From: Changchengzhania lutea
GTDB lineage: Bacteria; Bacteroidota; Bacteroidia; Flavobacteriales; Flavobacteriaceae
Length of the DNA stretch: 64,000 nt
Direction: 5' to 3'
Assembly (NCBI RefSeq): GCF_006974145.1
Contig: NZ_CP039456.1
Span: 960,001 to 1,024,000 of the forward strand
Part shown: in pieces, positions 27,244 to 36,663 of the stretch
Layout of the letters: every line of letters starts with the position of its first letter
How positions within the stretch are numbered: the first letter of the stretch is position 1
Program-made: the position numbers and the translations under genes
Notes under the pieces: generated by a model
Database searches by the model: none
What the model saw: the letters and a program-made list of their open reading frames with translations, nothing else
What the model was told of the DNA's origin: nothing

Positions 27244-27260
27244 AATATACAGAAAATTAA
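27174..27260 (+). CDS. Possible 28-residue ORF inside the palindromic element
   Basis: The frame from the ATG at 27174 reads MKEKQNMGARGQFFSELKKF followed by KRVQYTEN and stop. It is basic and lacks a recognisable domain. It may be only a property of the repeat element. Confidence 0.15.
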   Translation: MKEKQNMGARGQFFSELKKFKRVQYTEN

Positions 27261-27363
27261 TTATCAGCAAATCCCCTTTCAGAAACTATATTATGATTGA
27301 AACAAATAAAAATGTAATCGATAATTCGTAATTTTACAAAACCGACAACTCTTGAAATAGACT

Positions 27364-29124
27364 ATGGATAATTCAATTGAATCTAACGAGATTTTAAACC
27401 GACTTCCTAAACATTTGAGGCAATTTATCAAACCTCAAAATTACGATGACTACTCAGCCATAAACCAAGCTGTGTGGCGCTATGTGATGCGAAAAAATGT
27501 CGATTTTCTTAAAAGCGTCGCGCACAAATCATATTTAGAAGGCTTGAAGCAAACCGGGATTTCTGTGGATAGCATCCCGAATATGTATGGTATGAACCGA
27601 ATTTTAAAGGATATTGGATGGGCAGCGGTGGCGGTTGACGGTTTTATTCCACCCAATGCGTTTATGGAATTTCAAGCCTATAACGTCCTGGTAATTGCCA
27701 GTGATATTAGGCAATTGGAACATATCGAATACACGCCCGCACCAGATATTATCCACGAAGGTGCTGGACATGCGCCCATAATTGCAAATCCTGAATATGC
27801 TGAGTATTTAAGGCGTTTTGGCGAAGTTGGATGCAAGGCCATTTCCTCGGCTAAAGATTTTGAACTATACGAAGCGGTGAGGCATTTATCTATAATTAAG
27901 GAAGCTCCAAATTCGATTGAGGACGATATCGCTTCCGCAGAAAAACATGTCGCCCATTTACAAAAAAACATGGGAGACCCCAGCGAAATGGCTCTCATTA
28001 GGAATTTACACTGGTGGACCGTTGAATATGGATTAATTGGCACTTTAGAGAATCCTAAAATTTATGGTGCCGGCCTATTATCCTCTATTGGAGAAAGTGC
28101 CTGGTGCATGACAGATGCTGTAAAAAAATTACCTTACACTATTAGTGCCACTTATCAGGATTTTGATATCACGAAACCACAGCCACAACTGTACGTCACT
28201 CCAGATTTTGCACATTTAAGTTTAGTTTTGGAAGAATTTGCAAATACGATGGCCCTAAGAAGAGGTGGCTTAAGCGGCATTAATAAGCTAATTGCCTCTA
28301 AGGCTTTGGGTACTATTGAATTAAGCACGGGACTTCAAATCTCGGGAGTATTCACTCATGTTATTGAAAATAACGGACAGCCCATTTATATACAAACTGA
28401 TGGCGAAACGGCCTTGGCATATCGGGAAAAAGAACTTGTTGGTCACGGCATAGCAACTCATAAAAGGGGGTTTGGTTCTCCCATTGGTAAACTAAAAGGG
28501 ATCAATCTTGCTATTGAAGACATGAGCCCACGTGATTTAAGTGCCTATGATATTTATGAAGAACAGCAAATTACCTTAGAGTTCGAAGGCGGTGTGAAAG
28601 TTTCAGGGGAAATCATTACTGGGAAACGCAATCTGCAAGGAAAAATAATACTTATTAGTTTTAAAAACTGTACCGTCACCCACAAAGACGCCGTACTTTT
28701 TAAGCCAGAATGGGGTATTTATGATATGGCTATTGGCAAGGAAGTAGTTTCTGCCTTTGCTGGCCCTGCAGATTTGAATAGTTTTGATCTGATTACACAT
28801 GTTCCTTCTTCTCAAACCATTCATATGAATAAGTCTGAAAAACAATTAGGATTAGAAGCATTCTATCAACAAGTTAGAGATTATAGAGATGGTAAAAACC
28901 GAACTATTTCCAGGACTAAGGTTTTGGAAGAACTTATTGAAAAACATCCCAACGACTGGTTATTGCCTATAGAGCTATATGAATTGGCCTATTTGGGGAA
29001 TGAACCTAAATTGTGTGATCGTATTTTAAATCATTTAGAAACCATAAAACAAAATAGACCTAAGGTTGGAAAATTAATTGATGATGGATTGGCCATTATT
29101 AATCAGAAAAGTGTCATAAACTAA
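27364..29124 (+). CDS. Phenylalanine 4-monooxygenase-type aromatic amino acid hydroxylase with C-terminal extension
   Basis: The 586-residue protein contains a full aromatic amino acid hydroxylase domain (about residues 20-300) with IIHEGAGHAPIIANPEYAEY, whose two histidines bind iron, and LHWWTVEYGLIGTLENP, whose Glu is the third ligand. The enzyme uses tetrahydrobiopterin and oxygen, probably on phenylalanine. The remaining 280 residues or so are not found in short bacterial PhhA. They include TGLQISGVFTHVIENNGQPI and DMAIGKEVVSAFAG, of unknown function; this long form seems usual in Bacteroidota. It ends one base before the opposite-strand hydratase gene. Confidence 0.88.
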   Translation: MDNSIESNEILNRLPKHLRQFIKPQNYDDYSAINQAVWRYVMRKNVDFLKSVAHKSYLEGLKQTGISVDSIPNMYGMNRILKDIGWAAVAVDGFIPPNAFMEFQAYNVLVIASDIRQLEHIEYTPAPDIIHEGAGHAPIIANPEYAEYLRRFGEVGCKAISSAKDFELYEAVRHLSIIKEAPNSIEDDIASAEKHVAHLQKNMGDPSEMALIRNLHWWTVEYGLIGTLENPKIYGAGLLSSIGESAWCMTDAVKKLPYTISATYQDFDITKPQPQLYVTPDFAHLSLVLEEFANTMALRRGGLSGINKLIASKALGTIELSTGLQISGVFTHVIENNGQPIYIQTDGETALAYREKELVGHGIATHKRGFGSPIGKLKGINLAIEDMSPRDLSAYDIYEEQQITLEFEGGVKVSGEIITGKRNLQGKIILISFKNCTVTHKDAVLFKPEWGIYDMAIGKEVVSAFAGPADLNSFDLITHVPSSQTIHMNKSEKQLGLEAFYQQVRDYRDGKNRTISRTKVLEELIEKHPNDWLLPIELYELAYLGNEPKLCDRILNHLETIKQNRPKVGKLIDDGLAIINQKSVIN

Positions 29125-29125
29125 T

Positions 29126-29875
29126 TTATCTGAATCCCTTCAATTTGTTTTTGGTGAATTCACTTAAAACCAATTCACCACTAGTTTTAGCGCGGTTCAG
29201 CAATAAGGATTCCCAGTGGTCTGTGTTTTCCCAGAACGTGGCTTTTATTTGCTTCAAAGCTTCGGGATTATAGGTCGCTAAGGTTTCTGCTAAAGTTTTT
29301 ACTGCGACGTCTAAAGCTGCTGTGGTCTCATAAACATTACTGTACAATCCTTTTTCTTGAGCATATTCTGCCGAATAAAAGACTTCAGCATTTATGGTCA
29401 TTTGCGACATGGCAGACAGCCCCATTTTTCTGGTTACTGCTGGTTCTATAACAAAAGGGCCAATACCAATGCTCAACTCACTCAATTTTATGGAAGCATA
29501 TTTTGTAGCCAAACAATAATCTGTAGCTGCCGCTAATCCTACACCACCTCCAACCGCTTTACCCTGTACACGACCAATGATTAACTTAGGATTTATGCGC
29601 ATGGTATTAATTAAGTTGGCAAAGCCAGAAAAAAAACGCGCTCCGGTTTCAGAATCTTCAATAGCAATGAGTTCCTTAAAACTGGCACCTGCACAAAATG
29701 TGCGCTCACCACCACTTTTTAAAACAATCACATGAATAGCGTCATTGTGCCCTGCATCATTAAGCGTTTTATTTAATTGCTCTAGAACATCCGTTGGAAG
29801 CGCATTGTGATCTGGATGAAAAAACTCAACATAACCTACCTTATTTTCAATAGTTAATGTGACGTATGACTGCAT
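29126..29875 (-). CDS. Enoyl-CoA hydratase/isomerase family protein
   Basis: The likely start is the ATG at 29875, giving 249 residues (MQSYVTLTIENKVGYVEFFH); an upstream in-frame ATG at 29944 adds 23 residues without family match. The crotonase fold is shown by GGERTFCAGASFKELIAIE, for the first oxyanion half, QGKAVGGGVGLAAATDYCLA for the second, and SELSIGIGPFVIEP. It acts on acyl-CoA thioesters in the cytoplasm; whether it is a hydratase or an isomerase is not clear. It is convergent with the aromatic hydroxylase gene. Confidence 0.88.
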   Translation of the reverse strand: MQSYVTLTIENKVGYVEFFHPDHNALPTDVLEQLNKTLNDAGHNDAIHVIVLKSGGERTFCAGASFKELIAIEDSETGARFFSGFANLINTMRINPKLIIGRVQGKAVGGGVGLAAATDYCLATKYASIKLSELSIGIGPFVIEPAVTRKMGLSAMSQMTINAEVFYSAEYAQEKGLYSNVYETTAALDVAVKTLAETLATYNPEALKQIKATFWENTDHWESLLLNRAKTSGELVLSEFTKNKLKGFR

Positions 29876-29992
29876 GATTGGTTTATTTTTAAAGGTTGAA
29901 TATACGCAAAAAAATAGCTTAGACATTATTTTTTTGAACCCCATCTAGGCTCAATAAAAAAGAAAATAGTAATTTGTGCGAAAATAGATATT

Positions 29993-30298
29993 ATGGGAAT
30001 TTTAGATATATTTTTTGGTAATAAAAACGACAAGATTAACGATTTTTTGTCGCGCGATGCCATTATTATAGATGTTAGAAGTGAACGGGAATATAAGAGT
30101 GGTGCCATAGTCGGTTCCAAAAACGTCCCTTTACATCATTTAAACGATAATATTGATGTTCTTAAAAAATTAAACAAACCAGTAATTACGTGTTGTGCCA
30201 GTGGTATGCGCTCTAATAAAGCGGCCAAGGTTTTAATAATTCACAATATTGAAGCTATTAACGGGGGTGGTTGGGCTCGTTTAAAAGAGAAATTATAG
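29993..30298 (+). CDS. Rhodanese-like domain protein
   Basis: The 101-residue protein is a single rhodanese domain with AIIIDVRSEREYKSGAIVGS near the N-terminus and the active loop TCCASGMRSNKAA, in which one of the two adjacent cysteines should carry the persulfide. Such proteins transfer sulfur or act in redox repair in the cytoplasm. The end overlaps the end of the opposite-strand DUF4230 gene by 6 bases. It is divergent from the hydratase gene. Confidence 0.9.
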   Translation: MGILDIFFGNKNDKINDFLSRDAIIIDVRSEREYKSGAIVGSKNVPLHHLNDNIDVLKKLNKPVITCCASGMRSNKAAKVLIIHNIEAINGGGWARLKEKL

Positions 30299-30907
30299 CT
30301 TAATATTTTGCAACCCATTCACATCTGTTATGGTTTCATCATTGTACTGAAGCGTCCATCCTAAGGAACTGGTGAGAATATAGAATTTGGACAGTTCGCT
30401 GATGAGTCTGTTTTTTGCATTCGATTTTAAATCAGAATTTTCTATTTTTTTTGACAAGGATTTATTTACTGTATTTTTAATATCATTATAGTCCTTCGCT
30501 TCAAATGGATTTAAATAATCTGCTTGAACATCATAATATTCAAAATCGGGATTGATTTTAATTTCTTCTTTTGGAATGCTTGTAATTTGCAAGGTTTTGT
30601 TCTCTTTGTTTATAGTGTATTCAATTTTACTCAAATCATAAGCTACCGTAACCTCAGCATTCACAACCACTAGTGCTTTTTTTTCAAAAGAGAGATAGGC
30701 TCCAAAAATCTCTTTTGAGTTTTTATAGCTAAACACTTCACTAAAATATCCTTCGGTCACGATAAGCTTACCAACATTATTAATCTGTTCTTGTATAAGT
30801 GCCGAATTTTCCTGAAGCACTATGTTATCATCCCGCTTATCGCCGCAATATTTAAAAGCAAACAGAATAATTAGAGTAATGATGACACCAAATAGAATTT
30901 TTCGCAT
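30293..30907 (-). CDS. DUF4230 membrane-anchored protein
   Basis: The 204-residue product has one N-terminal membrane segment (MRKILFGVIITLIILFAFKY) and a soluble part with VGKLIVTEGYFSEVFSYKNS and EVTVAYDLSKIEYTINKENK, typical of DUF4230, a family often found in Gram-negative and Gram-positive bacteria without known function. Length is normal. It converges on the rhodanese gene with a six-base overlap of stop codons. Confidence 0.85.
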   Translation of the reverse strand: MRKILFGVIITLIILFAFKYCGDKRDDNIVLQENSALIQEQINNVGKLIVTEGYFSEVFSYKNSKEIFGAYLSFEKKALVVVNAEVTVAYDLSKIEYTINKENKTLQITSIPKEEIKINPDFEYYDVQADYLNPFEAKDYNDIKNTVNKSLSKKIENSDLKSNAKNRLISELSKFYILTSSLGWTLQYNDETITDVNGLQNIKL

Positions 30908-31034
30908 GTACTAATGTAAACAAAAAACATGAGTTCTTTAAGCCAAAAGACATTCATGAAATAGATTTAATAGAATAAAAAAATCACTCAAAGCCAGATC
31001 CATTTCAACTTAAATTTTAATCCAGTCTTCACTT

Positions 31035-31685
31035 TTAAATTAAGTTGTTCCGTTGCGCTTTCTGTACGGCTTCCAACTTATTATGCACCTGAAGTTTTTT
31101 GTATATGTTTTCAATATGTTTGCGTACCGTTCCTGTAGATAAGATAAGATTGTCTGCAGTAAGATGATAACTTAGGCCTTTACTTAGCTGTTCCAATACT
31201 TCTGTTTCTCTAGGAGTAAGTAGGATAGATTCTTTTTCGGATACATTTTCAATATCTATAGGGTTTCTTAATAATTTAAGCGTCTTCATAGCGATTGACG
31301 GCGTCATGGCAGCACCACCATTTACAGTTTCTTGAATCCCATTATATAAGTCTTGCGCATTGACTTCCTTAAGTAAATAACCGTCTGCACCTGCTTTTAT
31401 CGCATTAAAAATATGTTCATCATTATCAAATACGGTGAGCATGATGATTTTAATATGAGGATATTTCTGTTTTACTTTTTCGGTTGTAACAATACCGTCT
31501 AAAATCGGCATTTCTATATCCATTAAAATAAGATCCAAATTATGATTATCATCAAGTTTATCCAATAAATCCTCACCATTCATGGCAATAATTTTGACAT
31601 TTAAATCTGGAAAAAATGATAGTTTTTCTTGTATCATTCTTATTAAGAATGAATTATCATCGGCTATGGCAATTTTAATTTTCAT
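31035..31685 (-). CDS. LuxR/NarL-type response regulator
   Basis: The 216-residue protein has a receiver domain (acceptor Asp in LDLILMDIEMPILDG) and a C-terminal LuxR-type helix-turn-helix (LTPRETEVLEQLSKGLSYHL and TGTVRKHIENIYKKLQVHNK). It should bind DNA after phosphorylation by the kinase next to it. Its start overlaps the end of the histidine kinase gene by 4 bases, so both are cotranscribed and probably translationally coupled. Targets cannot be predicted. Confidence 0.95.
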   Translation of the reverse strand: MKIKIAIADDNSFLIRMIQEKLSFFPDLNVKIIAMNGEDLLDKLDDNHNLDLILMDIEMPILDGIVTTEKVKQKYPHIKIIMLTVFDNDEHIFNAIKAGADGYLLKEVNAQDLYNGIQETVNGGAAMTPSIAMKTLKLLRNPIDIENVSEKESILLTPRETEVLEQLSKGLSYHLTADNLILSTGTVRKHIENIYKKLQVHNKLEAVQKAQRNNLI

Positions 31686-33643
31686 GTCTCTTCGACTTCT
31701 AATTTTAAAATGACAGCTGTTCCTTGATTTGGTACACTTTCAATATGGTAATCTGCATGAATGTCTTGGGCTCGCTTACGCATATTGGATAAGCCATTAC
31801 CATGTTCCACACTATTGATATCAAACCCTTTACCATTGTCTTTAATAGTGATTTCTATCCCATTAATGATTTGGTTTATTTGTATTTCTAATTGTGATGC
31901 CTCAGCATATTTAATGGTATTATTTACAGCTTCTTGAATGATTCTATACATATTCATACCTTTAATAGAACTGAAGGTTACATTGTCTGGAATAGTCTCA
32001 TCTACATTAAATTCAAATTTCACATTACTAGTAGATTCTTTCGCCTTATCTATAAAATTCGTAATGCGTGCTTGTAAATCTTCCAAAGAAATTTCACTTT
32101 TATTCATAGCCCAAATCGTGTCACGCAGGTCGTAAATAGTATCTTTCGCAAAGGCACTAATGTACTTTAGTTTATCATTTAATTCGCTATTTTCAATTTT
32201 ATATCCAAACTTTAAATTTTCAATGGACGAAATTATAAAAGTGAGTTGCGCCCCTATATTATCATGCAAATCCCTGGAAATTCTAAAGCGCTGTTCTTGC
32301 AGTCTATTTTGGGTTTCAATTTTTACTAAGGCCGCTTTTAACTCATTTTCTTTTTGGAGTTGACGATTTTTTAATTTTTGCTGGTTGTACAACAAATAGC
32401 CCAAGAGCGCTAGCATAAAAACTAAAACACCTAGACCAATGAGTTGTGTATTCTTTTTAGTTAAGTTCAGTTCCTTTTCAGCCAAATCTGCACGCTGTAA
32501 CAGAATTTGTTTTTCCTTTTTCTCGGTCTGGTATTTGGTTTCAATCTCACTGGTAATATTTTGCATTTTCTCTTGCAAACTAATATCTCTACTCTTTACA
32601 TATAAATCGGTGTAATAGGCTACACTATCGGGCTTCGCTTGATAAGCATATGCGGGGATGAGTTGCAAATAAGATGATAATAATTTGTCTGTGATGCCTT
32701 CGTTTTTAAAAACTTCAAGATTTTCTAATAGCAATGGCTTCGCCTTATCAAACTCTCCAAGCGCATTATAAATGCCCGCAAGTGTTAACTCTGAACTTGC
32801 CAATTCTGTGCTCAAATTCGTTTTTTTTCGAATCTCGATAGATTTTAAAATGTATGTTTTCGCAAGTTTATAATCACCTTTGTCACTATATATAGTTCCT
32901 AGGTTATTATACGCAGAACCTAATGTTGGATAAGCATTAATTTTTTCTGAAGTTAGAATTCCTCTTTTTAAAGTTTTAATGGCTTCTATGGTATCTTGTT
33001 TATATAAATAGACCGTTGCAAGATTTACCAATGCATTACCCAATAGCTCATGTTCTTTATTTTTTTCAAAATAATTAATGTTACTTTTGAGGTAATCCAG
33101 GGCTTTATCATAGTTTTTTAAAGACATGTAAATACTGGCAATGTTACTCTTTAAAGAATTTGCTATGACATCAATATGATGACTTTCATAATATTCCAAT
33201 GCCCTAACATAATACACCATAGCGCTATCTAAACTCGTGGTTTTATAGAAGATATTTCCTATTTTGAAATTCAAGGAAGCGATACCAGCAGAATCTGAAA
33301 GGCTGGTTCTTACTTTTAAGGATTTTTTAAATAATGCTTTGGCAACTTTGTAATCGCCTTTTAAGTAATATACAACAGCATTATCACTTATGGTTTGTGC
33401 CAAAAAGGCTGAGTCATTTAGTTTTTGTGCTAGAACCATGGCTTTTTTACCATAGACTAAGGCCGAATCTGTAGAAATTTGACTGTAATACCAAGTAAGG
33501 TCGCCGTAGATTTTGGCTCTATGTTCTTCTCTGGAAGTTTTTGATAATTCTGTCTTTAAGCTATCAACGATTTTTAAGTTATTTTGTGCTACACCTGTGT
33601 AACTGAGAGCTAACAAAAATCCAAGTAATAGTCTTAAAACCAT
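31682..33643 (-). CDS. Sensor histidine kinase with periplasmic TPR domain
   Basis: The 653-residue protein has a signal peptide (MVLRLLLGFLLALSYTGVAQ), about eight TPR-like repeats to about residue 370 (for example AYNNLGTIYSDKGDYKLAKT), a transmembrane helix near residues 398-418 (LIGLGVLVFMLALLGYLLYN), a HisKA_3 dimerisation motif with the phosphate-accepting His in FRISRDLHDNIGAQLTF, and a HATPase domain with DNGKGFDINSVEHGNGL. This is the usual Bacteroidota arrangement for a TPR-sensing NarL-type kinase. The response regulator gene follows with a 4-base overlap. The signal sensed is unknown. Confidence 0.95.
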   Translation of the reverse strand: MVLRLLLGFLLALSYTGVAQNNLKIVDSLKTELSKTSREEHRAKIYGDLTWYYSQISTDSALVYGKKAMVLAQKLNDSAFLAQTISDNAVVYYLKGDYKVAKALFKKSLKVRTSLSDSAGIASLNFKIGNIFYKTTSLDSAMVYYVRALEYYESHHIDVIANSLKSNIASIYMSLKNYDKALDYLKSNINYFEKNKEHELLGNALVNLATVYLYKQDTIEAIKTLKRGILTSEKINAYPTLGSAYNNLGTIYSDKGDYKLAKTYILKSIEIRKKTNLSTELASSELTLAGIYNALGEFDKAKPLLLENLEVFKNEGITDKLLSSYLQLIPAYAYQAKPDSVAYYTDLYVKSRDISLQEKMQNITSEIETKYQTEKKEKQILLQRADLAEKELNLTKKNTQLIGLGVLVFMLALLGYLLYNQQKLKNRQLQKENELKAALVKIETQNRLQEQRFRISRDLHDNIGAQLTFIISSIENLKFGYKIENSELNDKLKYISAFAKDTIYDLRDTIWAMNKSEISLEDLQARITNFIDKAKESTSNVKFEFNVDETIPDNVTFSSIKGMNMYRIIQEAVNNTIKYAEASQLEIQINQIINGIEITIKDNGKGFDINSVEHGNGLSNMRKRAQDIHADYHIESVPNQGTAVILKLEVEET

Positions 33644-33649
33644 AAAATA

Positions 33650-34009
33650 TCAAATACGCTTTTCAATTATAAACTTTTGTAATAGGATAAGCTCGTTATT
33701 TATTTTAAACAGACTGTCTAAAAGTTTTCTGTTTAGCTTCTCAAACACTATCCCTTTTTTAAGATTTATATTACAGACTTTTTCTGCTGTTATAATATTA
33801 GTTCTTAAGTCTGCAAGTATCTGTTCAAACTGTTTTTTGGAATTCAGCGATATAATAAAAACCCGAATAGAAATTATAAAAATGAGTATTGTTGACATAA
33901 CAATTAGCACATCTAAAACAGAAACGGCATCTAAAAAAAAACACCAATCGTCAACCAGATTACTGATTATAACAATTGATGTTTTTTTATATGAACTGAT
34001 TAATAGCAT
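33650..34009 (-). CDS. Possible small membrane protein upstream of the histidine kinase
   Basis: The frame encodes 119 residues with one strongly hydrophobic segment (LDVLIVMSTILIFIISIRVF) followed by a charged, helical C-terminus. An internal ATG at 33898 would give an 82-residue form that starts in the membrane segment. It ends 6 bases before the histidine kinase start, on the same strand, which would fit a cotranscribed accessory protein. I do not recognise a family, and it could be chance. Confidence 0.4.
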   Translation of the reverse strand: MLLISSYKKTSIVIISNLVDDWCFFLDAVSVLDVLIVMSTILIFIISIRVFIISLNSKKQFEQILADLRTNIITAEKVCNINLKKGIVFEKLNRKLLDSLFKINNELILLQKFIIEKRI

Positions 34010-34126
34010 TTTAAAGCTAATATATATATTGAAAGGAAGGTTAATTTTTCGATTAACTGTTATTTAAAAAGATTAAGCGCAATAATTACATTATTACGCC
34101 CAATCAACAAATGGCAACAACAAGAT

Positions 34127-35983
34127 TTATTTGTTAAGATCATAGGCATAAATATGACTGCCATTAGCTAGGTAATACAAGTAGCCTCCGAACTCGTCTA
34201 CTTCATAGGTTGGTTTTTTGTCTTTTAACAAAATTTCCTTATCAACTGTTCCAGAATCCTTGTTTACTTTAACCAATCCTACCCCATTATCTAACTTGGT
34301 TAAAATAAACTGGGCATCTTTGGTAGCGGCGGTAGCATTAAAACGTTTTGACATTTCGCTAAAAGATGCCGAACCAATATCAGAAAACATATCTTGGGCG
34401 CGTTTCATATCAGCGCCATAACTGTTATATTGTCCTAAACTGTTGGAATTTGCACCTGCTCTATAAGCAGCAGAACTCGCCATAGCCGTAGACGCTACCG
34501 CCAAAACCGCCATTAAACCTGCACCAAATGCGCTCTTTCCTGGTGAACGATAGTACTCATGAAATTTCTCCGCCCCATCAAAATCTAACATCATAATATT
34601 TTGATCTGAAGTTAATAACAAGCCACTATCTCTCACTTCTAATTTTGTTGGGTTTTCCTTTTCGTCAAAATCATATTTTGAAAAACCACTGATTGCTCCA
34701 GAATTCTCATCAATAGCAATCATCTCTTCACCCGTACTTATTAAATAGCGCCCGTGAGCTTCATCATAAGTACTGGTAACCGCTTTGGCTTTTTTATACT
34801 TAATAGGTTTGTTCCAGATAGATTCTCCCGTTTCAAGGTTTATAATATCTGCATCACTGTCTGTGATATAAATCATGCCTTGTTTGGTTATAGCCATAGT
34901 GTGAATATTTTCACCTGTTTTTAAAGGTTTTTTAAACAGTGGCTTTCCATCAAACGAAATTTTATTTATGCCTCCGCTACCAATTCCGAACAAAATACCA
35001 TCATCCATAATATAGAAATGTTGCACATAACCCTTAGTTTTTGGAGCTTTATCCCATAAATCTTCACCTGTAGCTGCCGATAAAAAACTAATGTTACTCT
35101 GTGCTTTTCCAGAACCGAGTGCTGCTAAACCAGATTTACCAGAATCGGCCACATCACTTACAATAGCTAGTCCTTTTTGTGTGATTTGAAAGTTGGACAC
35201 GATCCCTTTTAATTTATTGCCGTCAGGCCATGCCAAAGCGCCAGAAGCACTCACTTTAAAAACTTCTTGGTTTTTTCCATTATTGGAGGTGATAAAAGCA
35301 TAGATGGATTTACCATCTTCGGCAGGCTCAACAAAAGCCACGCCCTTTAGTTTGGTTGTCCAACTTTCATTCCCCGTTGCTAAATCTATTCGAGTTAACC
35401 CTTTTGCTGTGGGAATAATTAATCCGCCATCTATAATATTAGGCCGTCCAACCATGGCATCAAAGCCTTTTAACGTAAACAATTTTTCTTCTTGTCCTGT
35501 GGCCATATCATATATACCAACGGCACTTGCATATTTCTCTTTAGCTGTACGCTGCCCAGATACAATAAGTTTGTTTTCTGGTAGCAGTAGAGTCGGCTGC
35601 CCCGCAGCTTTCCAACCATTGGCCTTGGTATCAAATAAACGTTTTCCTGAAACCACATCAATAACACTTTGTTTTGCAGAAATTCCAGCAAAACCTGTTT
35701 GACCAACCATAACATATGGTGTATTTGGTATAATGCTTATTTCCTCTTCTTTTACTTTTCCATAATCGTCAAAATTAAACGCTAAACCCTCATGCCCTGG
35801 TTTAATACCGGCCAAACCTTTACTGTGAGTTACTAAGAGCACGCCAGAACTAGTTACTGTCATTTTTTCAATTTTGCCACCAACATCATAACTGTAATCT
35901 GGCGATTCTGCTTTTTGCGCAAATCCTATTTGTGACATCACAAGGCACGCCATAAAAAATATATTTTTGTATAAAGTTCTCAT
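34127..35983 (-). CDS. Secreted PQQ-like beta-propeller protein
   Basis: The 618-residue product has a signal peptide (MRTLYKNIFFMACLVMSQIG, ending in FAQ). The mature part is a series of propeller-type repeats, such as LTRIDLATGNESWTTKLKGV, FLSAATGEDLWDKAPKTKGY and ADIINLETGESIWNKPIKYK. A segment near residues 490-520 is Ala/Gly/Ser-rich (AFGAGLMAVLAVASTAMASS) and is hydrophobic, so it may be a membrane or flexible insertion. PQQ-type propellers often bind partners rather than PQQ itself; no calcium-quinone ligand set is evident. Function unknown. Confidence 0.8.
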   Translation of the reverse strand: MRTLYKNIFFMACLVMSQIGFAQKAESPDYSYDVGGKIEKMTVTSSGVLLVTHSKGLAGIKPGHEGLAFNFDDYGKVKEEEISIIPNTPYVMVGQTGFAGISAKQSVIDVVSGKRLFDTKANGWKAAGQPTLLLPENKLIVSGQRTAKEKYASAVGIYDMATGQEEKLFTLKGFDAMVGRPNIIDGGLIIPTAKGLTRIDLATGNESWTTKLKGVAFVEPAEDGKSIYAFITSNNGKNQEVFKVSASGALAWPDGNKLKGIVSNFQITQKGLAIVSDVADSGKSGLAALGSGKAQSNISFLSAATGEDLWDKAPKTKGYVQHFYIMDDGILFGIGSGGINKISFDGKPLFKKPLKTGENIHTMAITKQGMIYITDSDADIINLETGESIWNKPIKYKKAKAVTSTYDEAHGRYLISTGEEMIAIDENSGAISGFSKYDFDEKENPTKLEVRDSGLLLTSDQNIMMLDFDGAEKFHEYYRSPGKSAFGAGLMAVLAVASTAMASSAAYRAGANSNSLGQYNSYGADMKRAQDMFSDIGSASFSEMSKRFNATAATKDAQFILTKLDNGVGLVKVNKDSGTVDKEILLKDKKPTYEVDEFGGYLYYLANGSHIYAYDLNK

Positions 35984-36010
35984 TGTTGAATTTGTTTGTT
36001 TTTATTAGGT

Positions 36011-36052
36011 AAAAATGATATCATGACAACATTGTTGCTGCACGATATCATC
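36011..36052 (-). terminator. Terminator of the DUF6252 gene
   Basis: On the minus strand ATGATATCGTG (36051-36041) pairs with CATGATATCAT (36025-36015) over an 11-base stem with one G-T pair, and TTTTTA follows. It lies just after the stop of 36062-36583 and before the start of the next gene. Confidence 0.7.
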
Positions 36053-36061
36053 TTAAATATA

Positions 36062-36583
36062 TTAGGAAGTTTTCTTTGTAAGATTGAATGCCCCTTCGGT
36101 AACAGCTTTGGTGCTTCCGTCATCATTATTCTTTCCTGTGAAAGAAAAAGTGCCCTTTATATTAGTATCTGTCTCCTCAGAAATTTTAATTTCCCCAATA
36201 ACACCTGAATTTTGATAAGGCGCACTCCATATTTTAGAATTTAGAGGGTCGTTAGTATTAGGTTCTACATAAGAAGCAACTATAAATACGCTATCATCTG
36301 ATATCTCATAGGTACCCAATCCATCATATCCATTCATTGTAATACTAATAACCTGAGATGAGGTGTTTCCTTGCAAAGCTAAAGTAGTTTGTCCGCCCCC
36401 AGATGTAAGTTGGGCAAAAGATGTTTGATTTAAGGATGTGAATTGAGTCCCATCAATTTTTGCAGTAATTGTTCCAGAGCCTGCTGCTCCTCCACTTCCA
36501 CCGTCATCATCTTTTGAACATGATGTAAATATTACTAATGATCCCATCATTACTAATAGCATAAATTTTTTTAAATGTCTCAT
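36062..36583 (-). CDS. DUF6252-like lipoprotein
   Basis: The 173-residue product starts MRHLKKFMLLVMMGSLVIFT and has a lipid-attachment Cys in TSCSKDDDGG, followed by Gly/Asp-rich spacer. The folded part has TITAKIDGTQFTSLNQTSFA and ISITMNGYDGLGTYEISDDS and IKGTFSFTGKNND, typical of the DUF6252 family of Bacteroidota surface proteins. Function unknown. A terminator follows it. Confidence 0.75.
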   Translation of the reverse strand: MRHLKKFMLLVMMGSLVIFTSCSKDDDGGSGGAAGSGTITAKIDGTQFTSLNQTSFAQLTSGGGQTTLALQGNTSSQVISITMNGYDGLGTYEISDDSVFIVASYVEPNTNDPLNSKIWSAPYQNSGVIGEIKISEETDTNIKGTFSFTGKNNDDGSTKAVTEGAFNLTKKTS

Positions 36584-36663
36584 TGTTGATTTGTTTTATT
36601 GTTAATAATGAAACAAAGCTGCAACTTATTGACACCGTAATCAATACGATGAATTACGTATAT

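Noticed and set aside
29876-29944. Longer N-terminus of the enoyl-CoA hydratase
   Set aside because: The crotonase match begins right after the ATG at 29875; the upstream part looks like spacer translation.
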